A stretch of DNA of 63,382 nucleotides from an uncultured Candidatus Actinomarina sp. (GCA_902593475.1 CACJIM010000006.1:1-63382); one strand, 5' to 3'. Positions 9,144 through 20,206 are shown, numbered from the stretch's first letter. The notes: generated by a model not told the origin, from the sequence alone. Made by a program: numbers and translations.

Positions 9144-10471
9144 AATGGCTCATCCTCATTGCTCTCAAGATTTAATCTTAACTTGTTAAAATTTGAATTT
9201 TCAAACCCAAATTCTCTTATAATTTTTTTATATCCTCTTACAAAAGTCATGAGTCCAGAAAATAATATAAAGCAGGAACTTAATCTAAGTACTAATAAAA
9301 CTCCATCTACCTCAAAGTAGTTATTTGCAAAGCTTGCGACAAAACCAGAAATGAAAACTGAAACCAACAGAGATAATCTCCCAATTGTATAAAAATTACC
9401 AAAAACTCTACCTCGAAGATTTTCAGAAGTTGTGCTTTGTAAATAACTAATTGTTAGTAAATAAACAGAGCCTGAACCAATTCCAGAAATAAATATAAAA
9501 AATAAAATAGTAGAAAACTCATAAGAGTTAAAGGCAAACAGTAATGAAAGGCCTGTGATAATCATGCTGATGCCTATAAAAAAAGACACTCTATTAAAAG
9601 TAGTTACAAAATAACTCAAAATTACCATTGTGAACACAATCCCAAAACCAAATGAAGCAATCATGAAACCAAATGAGCTCTGAGTAAATTTGAGAGATTG
9701 TGTAAGGTATGAACTCCCCAGAACAAACAATGCCCCAGCTCCAATAAGACTGAGAGATATAGATGTTGTTACGGTTCTGAGTTCTTTATTTTTAAAAAAA
9801 TAATTTATTCCTTCTTTTAAGTCAGAAATCGCATTGTTTTGAGTTGTGGTTCCAACGCTTTGAGAACTAGTTTTTAAGGAAAATAATAAAATAGTTGATA
9901 TTAAAAATGTTAATGAATCTACAAGAAATACAACTGAACCACTCCAACCATTACCATATGAAACTATTGATTCTATAAACTTTGCATCAGAAAAAAATCC
10001 AAATAGTAAAGATGCCAAAGGAAGAGATGCATAGGTTCCAACAACAAATAATGAATTTGCTTTAACTAAGTAATCATTTTCTACTAACTCCGGAACAATT
10101 GCCTCTCTTGAAGGTTGTCTGATTAATGAAAAGATTTCAGCAATAAAGTTAATTAGAAATAGTTGAAAAAGAGTTGTGGTAAAAAATAATCCTAAAACAA
10201 CAACCATTCTTACTAAATCACTAATAATCATTACATTTTTTTTATTAAATCTATCCGCTAATAGACCAGCAAATGAAGACATGAATGCTGGAATTATTCT
10301 TGCTACAACAGGTACTACAGCAGTTAGTTCAGAATTTCCATCAGTTGCACCCAAATAACTAGCAAGCGCTACAGATGCAAAAAGCGTTGCCCAGTCACCA
10401 AAGCTAGAAAGAGTGCCTGACCACCACAAAATAGAAAAGGGTGATCTTGAAAATATTTTTACTGATTTCAT
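9140..10471 (-). CDS. MFS transporter (EntS-like MFS_3 type)
   Basis: FSILWWSGTLSSFGDWATLFA...GLLADRFNKKNVMI. Confidence 0.85.
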   Translation of the reverse strand: MKSVKIFSRSPFSILWWSGTLSSFGDWATLFASVALASYLGATDGNSELTAVVPVVARIIPAFMSSFAGLLADRFNKKNVMIISDLVRMVVVLGLFFTTTLFQLFLINFIAEIFSLIRQPSREAIVPELVENDYLVKANSLFVVGTYASLPLASLLFGFFSDAKFIESIVSYGNGWSGSVVFLVDSLTFLISTILLFSLKTSSQSVGTTTQNNAISDLKEGINYFFKNKELRTVTTSISLSLIGAGALFVLGSSYLTQSLKFTQSSFGFMIASFGFGIVFTMVILSYFVTTFNRVSFFIGISMIITGLSLLFAFNSYEFSTILFFIFISGIGSGSVYLLTISYLQSTTSENLRGRVFGNFYTIGRLSLLVSVFISGFVASFANNYFEVDGVLLVLRLSSCFILFSGLMTFVRGYKKIIREFGFENSNFNKLRLNLESNEDEPL

Positions 10472-10558
10472 TTCTTTTATTTAATCCTAATAATATTTAA
10501 AAATACTTTTTTTCTTAAATACTGTACATATGAACAAAATAGTGTTATCAATAAGAAC

Positions 10559-13249
10559 ATGTCAAAGCCTTTAGTAATTGTTGAGTCACCAACAAAAGTT
10601 AAAACTATATCGAAAATTTTAGGCCCCGGCTATATTGTTAAGTCAAGCGTGGGCCATATAAGAGATCTTCCTAGAAATACAAAATCTATACCTTCTAAAT
10701 TTGATAGTAAGAAAATTTTATGGGGGGCAGTTAAACCTGGGAATTTTGAGAACATATATGTCATACCTGAAGATAGAAAAAAAATAGTGAGTGAACTAAA
10801 GGAAATAGCGAATACAGCTCCAGAAGTTTACTTAGCAACTGACGATGATAGAGAGGGTGAAGCAATTGCTTACCATTTAAAAGAAGCACTTGAAATTAAA
10901 GGTGAACCCAAAAGAATTAAATTTAATGAAATAACTGAATCAGCAGTGACAAAAGCTATGAGCAATCCTGACACAATTGATGTAGGTAAGTTTAAATCTT
11001 ATGAAGCTAGGAGAACCTTAGACAGAATGATTGGTTATGAAATTTCTCCAAAAGTTAGAGATTTAGGTGGTGCTTTTATATCAACAGGTAGAGTTCAAGG
11101 ACCAGCAATAAGGCTGATTGTTGAGAGAGAAGAGGAAAGATTAAAATTTGTTAAATCTTTATATTTTGAAATAAAAGCAAATTGTGGAAGCAATGAAGTT
11201 AATTTTGATGCTAATTTAAAAAAAGTTGGTGAAAAGAGAATTGCAACATCAGCTGACTTTAACGATAAAGGTGAAAAAACAAATAAAGATAAGAAGTATC
11301 TTGATAAAAACGATGCTGTGAAAATAGTAGAGATATTAACTAATTCGATTGCAAAAATTTCAAATATAAAAGAATCTTCAAGAAGCGGAAAGCCACCGAA
11401 ACCTTTTAAAACTACCAGTTTGCAAACTTCTGCGAGAAGCAACCTAGGCTTTCAGCCTAAAAAAACAATGGGCATTGCTCAAAGACTTTATCAAGAGGGA
11501 TTAATTACTTATATGAGGACAGACTCTATAAGGCTCTCTGATAATGCAATCAAAGCTTCCCGCGATTATATTTCTGAAAATTTTTCAAGCAAACATCTTC
11601 CACCTCAACCAAATTTATATGGTGATACAAAAAATGCCCAAGCAGCACATGAGGCAATAAGACCCTCTGGAGATAAATTTATCACACCTGAAGAATTGCT
11701 ATCAACTCATAAAGAAGATAGCGATGAATACAAGTTATATAAATTAATTTTTAATACCACCGTAGCCTCACAAATGACTGACGCTCAGGGAATAACTAAA
11801 ACAATTGAAATAGAAGTTACAGATCCTGAATATTCTTCTCTGACACTTAGCATCTCTGGAACCACATGGACATTTGGTGGTTATAGAGATTTAATAAAAG
11901 ATGCTACTGAAAAGTCTCAAGAGTTACCAGACTTAAAAGAAAATGATGAGGTATCTATTGTTTCTGCAGAAAAAGAAGAAAAATTTACAAATCCACCAAA
12001 TAGATATTCATCTACTTCACTAATTAACAAATTAGAAGAGCTTGGAATAGGAAGACCTTCAACCTACGTCTCCATTATTGAAAGTATTACATCTGTTTTC
12101 ATAAATGCTGAATCTAGTTTAAAACCTAGAATTTTAGCGATGGCTTTAATTAATAATTTTATGAAACCACACTTTAATCAATATATCGATTATGAATTTT
12201 CAAAATCTATGGAAGATGATCTTGATAAAATCTTAGAAAGTAGTGATCCAGAAAAATCTAAAATTGAATTTTTAGAAAACTCATTTAATACAATTAATAA
12301 TCATGTTGAACATTATGGTGTACAAGACCCTCTTTTACTCACAACTGTAAATCTTCCATTTGAATCTAGATATGTAGTTAAAACTGGAAGAATACAGGGT
12401 AAGATTCCATACCCTTATCTATTAAGAGACGACGATTTTAAGGTTGGTCTTCCACCAGAAATTACACTTGAGGAAATAGAAAATGAATACATCAAAGAAT
12501 TAGAAAGTCATCAAGAAGAAAGTCTAAAAAAAGAGCGGATTGTTTCCAAATGTAATCTTTGTCCTGCTTCGATATTCATAAAACTAGGACCTAATGGAGG
12601 TTTTTATATTCAGCATGGTGAAAAACAAAAAGGTGTTAGACAAGAAAAATGTGAATTCAAAAATCTTATCGGTCCAATATTTGAAGGAGAAGACCCTGAT
12701 ACTTTAACTGAGGAACAATGTATCGAAAGATTTTCATTATCTGCAAAAAACCCGAGAAAAGTAGTTGAAGTTGGTGATTGGACTTATTCTTCAGCTGTGG
12801 GGCCCTATGGTGGATATGCAATGAAACAAAAAAATAGAACCGTCTTCGATAATGACGATTTGCAAGCTTTATCGAAAGACGAAATTAGAGAATTGCTAGA
12901 TGATGAAAAAAATAAAGTTATTTCAAATTATTTAGGTGGAGAAATTCTTAAAATTCCAAAAAGTGCAACTAAAAATAAAATGATTGAAATGATAAACAAT
13001 CACTATTTATTAGATGAAAAGTATATCAAGAAACTATCTAAAGAACATTTGGTTGGTTTAGCTAAGTCTCTTGATATTGTTTTTTATAGAGGAAGATTTA
13101 GAATGAAGCCAGAAGATGCTACAAAAGATAATCTTGTCAATAAAATTCTCATCGAGAAAAAAAATAAACCCCTAGAAAATCCTCGGGATGCTTTAACTAT
13201 TGAAAAAGAGGCAATAATGTCACTGTTTGGAGATAGCGTAGAAGTCTAA
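10559..13249 (+). CDS. topA: DNA topoisomerase I
   Basis: MSKPLVIVESPTKVKTISKILG TOPRIM, ATDDDREGEAIAYHL, EGLITYMRTDS active site, C-terminal zinc-ribbon-like region. Confidence 0.97.
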   Translation: MSKPLVIVESPTKVKTISKILGPGYIVKSSVGHIRDLPRNTKSIPSKFDSKKILWGAVKPGNFENIYVIPEDRKKIVSELKEIANTAPEVYLATDDDREGEAIAYHLKEALEIKGEPKRIKFNEITESAVTKAMSNPDTIDVGKFKSYEARRTLDRMIGYEISPKVRDLGGAFISTGRVQGPAIRLIVEREEERLKFVKSLYFEIKANCGSNEVNFDANLKKVGEKRIATSADFNDKGEKTNKDKKYLDKNDAVKIVEILTNSIAKISNIKESSRSGKPPKPFKTTSLQTSARSNLGFQPKKTMGIAQRLYQEGLITYMRTDSIRLSDNAIKASRDYISENFSSKHLPPQPNLYGDTKNAQAAHEAIRPSGDKFITPEELLSTHKEDSDEYKLYKLIFNTTVASQMTDAQGITKTIEIEVTDPEYSSLTLSISGTTWTFGGYRDLIKDATEKSQELPDLKENDEVSIVSAEKEEKFTNPPNRYSSTSLINKLEELGIGRPSTYVSIIESITSVFINAESSLKPRILAMALINNFMKPHFNQYIDYEFSKSMEDDLDKILESSDPEKSKIEFLENSFNTINNHVEHYGVQDPLLLTTVNLPFESRYVVKTGRIQGKIPYPYLLRDDDFKVGLPPEITLEEIENEYIKELESHQEESLKKERIVSKCNLCPASIFIKLGPNGGFYIQHGEKQKGVRQEKCEFKNLIGPIFEGEDPDTLTEEQCIERFSLSAKNPRKVVEVGDWTYSSAVGPYGGYAMKQKNRTVFDNDDLQALSKDEIRELLDDEKNKVISNYLGGEILKIPKSATKNKMIEMINNHYLLDEKYIKKLSKEHLVGLAKSLDIVFYRGRFRMKPEDATKDNLVNKILIEKKNKPLENPRDALTIEKEAIMSLFGDSVEV

Positions 13250-14286
13250 ATTTCGGAAGTAAACTTATTTATAGTTTTTTCCCAGGAAAAATTTTCTTCA
13301 ACAAAAACTTTTGACTGCTTACCAAATTGTTCTATTTCTTTAGGGTTATCATTGAAATACTTTACGCCATCATATATATCTTGTCTAGAACCGACAATGA
13401 AACCGGTTTTTCCTGGAATAATAGTTTCAAAAGCTCCACCAGAACTGCCGACTAAAATAGGCAAACCAAAACTGCCTGCCTCTAAGTAAACAAGACCCAA
13501 GCCTTCAAATTCTTTTCCAAAAAATCTAGATTTGGCTGGCATTACGAATATATCAAGTTCCTTATAAAAGTTTGATAATGAATGTTCTTCTTCATCGCTA
13601 AAAAACTCAATATTAGGTGATGAAACTTGGCTCAATTTTTTTAAATATTTCTCTAGCTTTCCATACCCAAAGATCTTTAGGTCAACATTAACTCCGTCCA
13701 TCTTTAATTCATGCAAAGCATCTATTACCCAATCAATTTTTTTTCTGGATACAAACCTGCTGGCAACTCCAACTGTAAGGTTATCTTTAGTAGAGTAATC
13801 TTTTGTGTACTCGTTTGGCTCTACTCCAGCTCCTATTAAAACTATTTCCGTTTCGGAAATATCTTCTAGTTTTCTTGCAGTAAAGAAACTAACAGTAAAT
13901 ATTTTTTCTAGCGCATTAAAGCTTCTTCTCAATATTTTTTTTAGTACAGGAATTGAATTGATTATATTAAATTCAGCGCCGTGAACAATCATATATTGTT
14001 TTTTCCCTAGTTGTTCAAGTTGATTAACTAATAAAAATTGTGGGTTGCTTGAAGCATGTAAGATAAGTTCTATATTTTTTTGATTAACAATATCGTTTAT
14101 TTCACGTACGAATCTGTTTCCAGCGAAGATAAAACTATATTTAGATTTGATTACATTATCACCTTCAGCCCAATTAGGTGCATATATAAAGGTCTCAAAA
14201 TCTAAATTTTTAGTAAAAGATTCAATATATGTAGAAATACCACCTTTTTTTGGTGAGTAATCATTTGTTATAACTAATGTTTTCAT
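13246..14286 (-). CDS. Glycosyltransferase family 4
   Basis: ITNDYSPKKGGISTYIE...EFEGLGLVYLEAGSFGLPILVGSSGG. Confidence 0.88.
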   Translation of the reverse strand: MKTLVITNDYSPKKGGISTYIESFTKNLDFETFIYAPNWAEGDNVIKSKYSFIFAGNRFVREINDIVNQKNIELILHASSNPQFLLVNQLEQLGKKQYMIVHGAEFNIINSIPVLKKILRRSFNALEKIFTVSFFTARKLEDISETEIVLIGAGVEPNEYTKDYSTKDNLTVGVASRFVSRKKIDWVIDALHELKMDGVNVDLKIFGYGKLEKYLKKLSQVSSPNIEFFSDEEEHSLSNFYKELDIFVMPAKSRFFGKEFEGLGLVYLEAGSFGLPILVGSSGGAFETIIPGKTGFIVGSRQDIYDGVKYFNDNPKEIEQFGKQSKVFVEENFSWEKTINKFTSEI

Positions 14287-15487
14287 ATCCTATTTTTCCT
14301 ACATTATAAGACCAAAGAAAATATTTGTTATCTTTAGGTACCAAACAAGAAACTCCAAGATTATTTGGAATTGTGAATGCTGATGCTGCTTTTGAATCCG
14401 GAGATTTAATTAAATTTGTAATTGCTGATTTAATAGTTCCTCCATGGCTTGCCATTAATAACTTTTTCTTTTCAAGATCGCTTATGAGATTTTCAACTCT
14501 TTTTCCCGCTTCATGTATTGACTCTCCATCAATGCCATATTTAGTTTTATGATTTAAAAATAATGCTTCTATAAAGTTTTCTTGATACTTGTTAAGTATC
14601 TCAGAAGTCGTTAAGCCTTCCCACTGGCCCAGATTCATCTCGGTTAACTCGTCAGAAATTTCAATGTTGTTTTCGGTGATTAAGGAAAGGGTTTGGTTTG
14701 CTCTTTTGTATGGAGAGGAAATATAAAGATCATAATTTTTAAATAAACCTTTTAAACGACTCGCCTCTTTTATTCCCGTTTCATTCAAAGGGTTGTCTAT
14801 ATGACCTTGCCAAATGCCTTCTAAATTTGAATCAGTCTGCCCATGTCTGATAAATGTTATTGCATTATCTTTAGATTTAGCTGGAAAATCTATATTCTCT
14901 TTGCTCAAATGAATTGAATCATTAAATTTATTTACTTGTGTAACTGTTTCTCTTTTCACAATTGTTGAAATTGAAGTATTTGTAATATCTCCTATTGGAA
15001 AAGGATATGTGTTAAACCCTAATGTCAAACCTATGGCAGTGCCTATAAAAAATCCGTGTGTAACAACAACAGTTTCTGAATCTTCTTCAGTCTGATTAAA
15101 AATGTATTCTAACTCGTTCCTAACTCTGTCTTTAAATTCTTTTACAGACTCACCATTAGGAAATTGAAAAGAATCATTTTGGAGGGATTGAAAAATTTCA
15201 AGATTTGAAGTGTAGGTATCTTTCACAGACATTCCTGTAAAGTCGCCGACATTAATCTCTCTAAGATTATCTCTAAGAACTGGAGAACTAGACAAAAATG
15301 AGGCTGTTTGAGACGCTCTTTTTAAATCAGAAGAGTAAACTTTCGTGACTCTGTCGCTTATCCTTTCAGATAATAATTTAGCTTGTTCTAACCCTTTTTT
15401 ATTTAAAGGTGTGTCAGTGTGTCCTTGCCAAACTTTTTGTGCATTCTGCTCAGTTTCACCATGTCTTATGAAGTGAACTGTTTTCAA
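14261..15487 (-). CDS. Two-domain histidine phosphatase (tandem phosphoglycerate-mutase-like domains)
   Basis: Two RHG motifs: MKTVHFIRHGETEQNAQKVWQGHTDTPLNKKG and ITFIRHGQTDSNLEGIWQGHIDNPLNETG. Confidence 0.9.
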   Translation of the reverse strand: MKTVHFIRHGETEQNAQKVWQGHTDTPLNKKGLEQAKLLSERISDRVTKVYSSDLKRASQTASFLSSSPVLRDNLREINVGDFTGMSVKDTYTSNLEIFQSLQNDSFQFPNGESVKEFKDRVRNELEYIFNQTEEDSETVVVTHGFFIGTAIGLTLGFNTYPFPIGDITNTSISTIVKRETVTQVNKFNDSIHLSKENIDFPAKSKDNAITFIRHGQTDSNLEGIWQGHIDNPLNETGIKEASRLKGLFKNYDLYISSPYKRANQTLSLITENNIEISDELTEMNLGQWEGLTTSEILNKYQENFIEALFLNHKTKYGIDGESIHEAGKRVENLISDLEKKKLLMASHGGTIKSAITNLIKSPDSKAASAFTIPNNLGVSCLVPKDNKYFLWSYNVGKIGYENISYNK

Positions 15488-15492
15488 TTAAT

Positions 15493-17535
15493 TTAAAAAG
15501 CAGATGCAAATATAAGGCTTACAATTGTCATAACTTTGATGACAATATTCATTGCTGGGCCAGATGTATCCTTAAATGGATCACCTATTGTATCCCCAAT
15601 TACAGCAGCCTTATGTTCTTCTGAACCTTTGCCTGCTCCTCCACCAGCTTCGATATACTTCTTAGCATTGTCCCAAGCTCCGCCTGAGTTAGCCATAAAA
15701 ATAGCTAATAAGAAGCCTGTAACCAGTGCTCCAGCTAAAAATCCGCCTAATGCCTCTTTGTTCCAAAATCCAATAGCAAGTGGTAGGACAATAGCTAAAC
15801 CACCAGGTAAAAGCATTTCCTTCAAAGCTGCAGTGGTGGCAATATCAACACATTTTTCATACTCTGGCGTTACACCTTCTTTACCTTCCCTTAATCCAGG
15901 AATTTCTCTAAATTGTCTTCTTACTTCTTCAATCATTTTGAAAGCTGCTCTACCAACAGCATTAATTGTCATGGCTGCAAATAGAAATGGAAACATTCCA
16001 CCTAAAAACAGTCCAGCGGTAACTTCAACTTGAGTAATATCTAGTTCCGTAAGTCCAGCGCTTTGAACAAATGCTGAGAACAACGCAAGAGCGGTTACTG
16101 CTGCTGAACCGATTGCAAAACCTTTGGCAATTGCTGCAGTAGTGTTTCCTAGCGAATCTAATTCATCTGTTGCTTTTCTAACTTCAGGATCTAGGTGAGC
16201 CATTTCAGCAATACCGCCAGCGTTATCTGCTATTGGGCCATATGCATCAACAGCAACTGTAATTCCCAATGTTGCTAAAACGCCAATTGCTGCAACTGCT
16301 ACACCATATATTCCTCCAGCTTCTCCCAAAGCCCATGCACCAGATGTATAAGCTCCCCCAACACCTGCTACGACTACAACGACAGAAAATGCTGCAGACC
16401 TCATTCCTTCAGAAATCCCTGACAAAACTACAGTTGCTGGCCCAGTTTTAGCTTGATCAGCAATATTTTTTACAATTGAATAATGATCTGATGTAAACCA
16501 CTCAGATATTTGTCCAACAGTTATTCCAACTAATAGTCCGATAATGACAGAAATAAATAAACCTATTGGGTTTTCTGAATAATCTGAAAACATCGCATTC
16601 GATAAAAAGTAAACGCCAATTGCAGTTAGACCTGCTGCAGAATATGTTCCTCTGTGTAATGCCTGAGCAAGCTTTCCTTCCTTGGGGACTACTAAAAATG
16701 AGGAAACAATTGATGCTAGCATGCCGATTGTGCCGACAGCTAGTGGAAAGAAAAGTAATGATGGTAGCACGTCTGTGCTGCTGAAAACTATTGCAGCATA
16801 TGCTAGTGGAGCTACTAAGGATCCAACATAGCTCTCAAAAAGGTCTGCTCCCATTCCTGCAACGTCGCCAACATTGTCACCAACATTATCTGCAATTGTT
16901 GCTGGGTTTCTTGGATCATCTTCTGGAATTCCAGCCTCAACTTTACCAACTAAGTCAGCACCCACGTCAGCAGCTTTTGTGTAAATTCCACCACCAACTC
17001 TAGCAAAAAGGGCTATTGAAGAGCCGCCAAGTCCAATCGCAGCAAGAATATCATAGCCATTTTCAAGATCCATAATGTCTATGAATACCCAGTAACCTAA
17101 AGCTACTCCTAATAAACCAAGTCCCGCAACTGAAAACCCCATAACAGCACCGCCTCTAAACGCTACTGGTAATGCTTTTAAGGTGCCGCCATCTCTTGCG
17201 GCTTCTGTAGTCCTGCCGTTTGCAGCAGTTGCAATCCTCATACCAATAAAACCGGCAAGAGAAGAAAATAAAGCTCCTCCAACAAATGCTAGAGATCCCC
17301 ACGGATATCCCCATTCAGTTAATGTGGAAATTAATACTGCTAAAACTATAACAAAAATACTTACCCATGAGTATTGACGTTTTAAAAATGCCATAGATCC
17401 TTTTCTAATTGCATCGGATAAACTTTGAACTTTATTATCTGTAACTTCTATTGATAAAATTCTATTTGCAAAATATGCAGCAAGCGCAAGTCCTAAAAGT
17501 GCTGCAATAACTGAGCCCTGGTAATTTAATAACAT
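15493..17535 (-). CDS. hppA: Membrane-bound cation-pumping pyrophosphatase (K+-dependent type by motif)
   Basis: DVGADLVGKVEAGIPEDDPRNPATIADNVGDNVGD; GNTTAAIAKG; EEVRRQFREIPGLREG. Confidence 0.96.
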   Translation of the reverse strand: MLLNYQGSVIAALLGLALAAYFANRILSIEVTDNKVQSLSDAIRKGSMAFLKRQYSWVSIFVIVLAVLISTLTEWGYPWGSLAFVGGALFSSLAGFIGMRIATAANGRTTEAARDGGTLKALPVAFRGGAVMGFSVAGLGLLGVALGYWVFIDIMDLENGYDILAAIGLGGSSIALFARVGGGIYTKAADVGADLVGKVEAGIPEDDPRNPATIADNVGDNVGDVAGMGADLFESYVGSLVAPLAYAAIVFSSTDVLPSLLFFPLAVGTIGMLASIVSSFLVVPKEGKLAQALHRGTYSAAGLTAIGVYFLSNAMFSDYSENPIGLFISVIIGLLVGITVGQISEWFTSDHYSIVKNIADQAKTGPATVVLSGISEGMRSAAFSVVVVVAGVGGAYTSGAWALGEAGGIYGVAVAAIGVLATLGITVAVDAYGPIADNAGGIAEMAHLDPEVRKATDELDSLGNTTAAIAKGFAIGSAAVTALALFSAFVQSAGLTELDITQVEVTAGLFLGGMFPFLFAAMTINAVGRAAFKMIEEVRRQFREIPGLREGKEGVTPEYEKCVDIATTAALKEMLLPGGLAIVLPLAIGFWNKEALGGFLAGALVTGFLLAIFMANSGGAWDNAKKYIEAGGGAGKGSEEHKAAVIGDTIGDPFKDTSGPAMNIVIKVMTIVSLIFASAF

Positions 17536-17596
17536 TTATTTTCCCCTTTTTTGAACAAATTAATAATAATAAAATTTAACAATTTTGTAGTAAAAA

Positions 17597-18823
17597 TTAT
17601 TCTACAACTGGAGTTTCAAACCTTTCATCATCATCTCTTTCTGATAATGGTACCTTTTGCAGAATTCTATTCAATAATATAGGCGCAATTACTGTTGTAA
17701 CTATTACCATCCAAATAATAATTGAAATAATATCACCTGTAATTATGTCTGATAGTGTGGTTGTAGCAACAGCAACAAATATCAGCCCAACCTCTCCTCT
17801 TGGAGACATTCCAATTCCAATTAAAGAGGTATTTAATCCTTTGCCCATAGCTCCTAGAGCTGAGACATATTTACCAACTAATGCTAATAGACTGACCAGC
17901 ATTCCATATAAAAATACATCAAGTGAAGCTAAAGTTTGAATGTTTACTTCCGAACCAATATATACAAAAAATATTGGAACGAGTAAAAAGTTTAGAGGCT
18001 TCATCTCATCTCTAATTCTATGAGTCATGCCTGATTCTCCAGCAACTACACCCCCTGCAAATGCTCCTACAATAGGATGAAGTCCTACAAAGTGGGCTGC
18101 TGCACCAAGCAACATTGCAAATATAAAACTACCAGTTACAAACGTTCCAGGTGATGGAATTTTTACAAAGAAGTTAAATATTGGTTTTGAAAGTTTTCTT
18201 CCAACAATTACTACTGCAACTAAAAAACCGATTGCCTTTGCGCTGATTATACCAAGATCAACTATTGAGAAATCTCCTGAACTTCCAAGAACTCCTGCAA
18301 CAACGGTAAGAATTAATAAACCTAAAATATCATCTACAACTGCTGCTCCAATAATTGTTTTTGCTTCTCTTGATTTTAAAGCACCCAAATCTCCAAACAC
18401 TCTAGCGGTGATACCTACTGAGGTTGCGGTCATTGCCGCACCTACGAATAAAGCTATTCCGAACTGATCTTCTCCTCCTAAATTGAGTGCATAGATTGAG
18501 CCAAAGCCCAAAGCAAACGGTGCTACAACACCTATCAATGCTACAAGAAGAGAAGTTGAGCCTAATTCAATAAACTCGTCCAAATTAGTTTCTAATCCTA
18601 CTTCAAACAGCAAAAGAACTACACCAATCTCAGCTAAAGTAGACACAACATCTCCAGATTCAAAATGTGGAAGAAGGCCTAGTCCGTAATAACCAATAAT
18701 GATTCCGATGACTAACTCTCCTATTACTGCAGGTTGGTTAATTCTTCTCATTAATTCTGCACCGAACTTAGCGGCTATTAATATAATTGCTATTTCTAAA
18801 AACTTTTCAATAATTGTTTCCAT
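17597..18823 (-). CDS. Cation:proton antiporter (CPA2/Kef-NapA type)
   Basis: INQPAVIGELVIGIIIGYYGLG, LLLFEVGLETNL, GAAVVDDILGLLIL, SPRGEVGLIF. Confidence 0.9.
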   Translation of the reverse strand: METIIEKFLEIAIILIAAKFGAELMRRINQPAVIGELVIGIIIGYYGLGLLPHFESGDVVSTLAEIGVVLLLFEVGLETNLDEFIELGSTSLLVALIGVVAPFALGFGSIYALNLGGEDQFGIALFVGAAMTATSVGITARVFGDLGALKSREAKTIIGAAVVDDILGLLILTVVAGVLGSSGDFSIVDLGIISAKAIGFLVAVVIVGRKLSKPIFNFFVKIPSPGTFVTGSFIFAMLLGAAAHFVGLHPIVGAFAGGVVAGESGMTHRIRDEMKPLNFLLVPIFFVYIGSEVNIQTLASLDVFLYGMLVSLLALVGKYVSALGAMGKGLNTSLIGIGMSPRGEVGLIFVAVATTTLSDIITGDIISIIIWMVIVTTVIAPILLNRILQKVPLSERDDDERFETPVVE

Positions 18824-18872
18824 GATGCTTTATTCTAAATGAGCATAGATTAAATGATAAGAAAATCGAAAT

Positions 18873-20174
18873 ATGAAAAAAGAACCAAATAAAAACTTTA
18901 ATTTCCTCCTGACTGCTTCAGCATTTAGTAATTTAGCTGATGGAATAGCTGGTTTTGCATACCCTTGGCTTTTTTCACTAATAACTCGAGACCCGTTATT
19001 AATTTCTTTAACGGTACTTTTAGCAACACTTCCACAATTGATATTTGTTTTGTTTGCAGGTGTAATTGCAGATAAGTTCAATAGAAAAAATATCTTAATT
19101 TTTACAAGAATTCTTCAAGTACTACTTACTTTGTCATTTATATTGCTTATATATTTTAACTTAGATTCCATTCCAAAAACTGTGCCGATTGTTGAGCCCG
19201 AGTTCAACAGAAAATTCTTATTAATAACGGTTTTCTATATTGGTGCATTTATATTTGGAATGCTAGAGGTTACAAGAGATAATGCTGCTCAATCTTTTTT
19301 ACCTCAAGTTGTTTCAAAAGATGAGTTACCTAAATCAAATGGGAGACTGTTCGGTTTTGAGTTGGTTGCAAATAATTTTCTAGGAGCACCAATAGCTGGG
19401 TTTTTAATTGGCCTCAGTTTAGTTACCCCATTTATCCTCGGTACATTTCTCTTGCTTTTGTCTGTTTTTTTTATTACTGCAATAAAAGGTGACTTTGAAA
19501 GAGCCGAAAAGAGTGCTAGCAACCAAACAACAATTAATCTGATTAAGGAAGGGGTTAGCTGGTTAAGTCATCAAATTCTTCTTCGTCGTCTTGCAATTTA
19601 TACTGGAATTGCAAACTTTTTTGGTTCAATGCAGTTTCCAATAATGATTTTATTTGGTCAGGAGATATTGGGGTTAGATTCTGTTCAATTTGCTTTTTTG
19701 GCATATGGTGGAGCTGTTGGAGGTTTAGTAGGAAGTCTTGTTGCTGAAAAAATTAACAAAAGGATAGGGGAATCTAAAACGTTACTCATTTCAATCGCTT
19801 TGTTTGGAATAGGAGGCTTTGTTCCTTTCATTACCTCTAATCCTTTTGTTGTAGCTGCTGCTTTTGGAGTTACAAGCTTTGGAAGTGTTCTTTGGAATGT
19901 TCAAGCGGTATCAATAAGACAAGCACTGATTCCAGATAAATTAATGGGTAGAGTAAACAGTGTTTATAGATTGCTAGCCCTTGGATTAACCCCCTTAGGT
20001 GCCTTATTTGGAGGTTTTATAGTAAAAATAACGGAAAATTCTTTTTCCAGAGAATTTGCAATAAGATTTCCTTTTCTAATTTGTGGAATATTCATGTTTA
20101 TTCTCTTTTTGACTGCACCGAAACTTTTATCCCAAAAATTAATCGATAAAACAAAAAATATCACTATAGATTAA
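18873..20174 (+). CDS. MFS transporter (EntS-like MFS_3 type)
   Basis: LTASAFSNLADGIAGFAYPWL...GVIADKFNRKNILIFTR; resembles the 9140-10471 product. Confidence 0.85.
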   Translation: MKKEPNKNFNFLLTASAFSNLADGIAGFAYPWLFSLITRDPLLISLTVLLATLPQLIFVLFAGVIADKFNRKNILIFTRILQVLLTLSFILLIYFNLDSIPKTVPIVEPEFNRKFLLITVFYIGAFIFGMLEVTRDNAAQSFLPQVVSKDELPKSNGRLFGFELVANNFLGAPIAGFLIGLSLVTPFILGTFLLLLSVFFITAIKGDFERAEKSASNQTTINLIKEGVSWLSHQILLRRLAIYTGIANFFGSMQFPIMILFGQEILGLDSVQFAFLAYGGAVGGLVGSLVAEKINKRIGESKTLLISIALFGIGGFVPFITSNPFVVAAAFGVTSFGSVLWNVQAVSIRQALIPDKLMGRVNSVYRLLALGLTPLGALFGGFIVKITENSFSREFAIRFPFLICGIFMFILFLTAPKLLSQKLIDKTKNITID

Positions 20175-20206
20175 ATAGAGAAAAAAATATATAATTTATA
20201 TCTGAA

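Noticed and set aside
15536-17377. Several plus-strand ORFs antisense to hppA (60-165 aa)
   Set aside because: Low-complexity translations opposite a strongly conserved gene; typical shadow ORFs.
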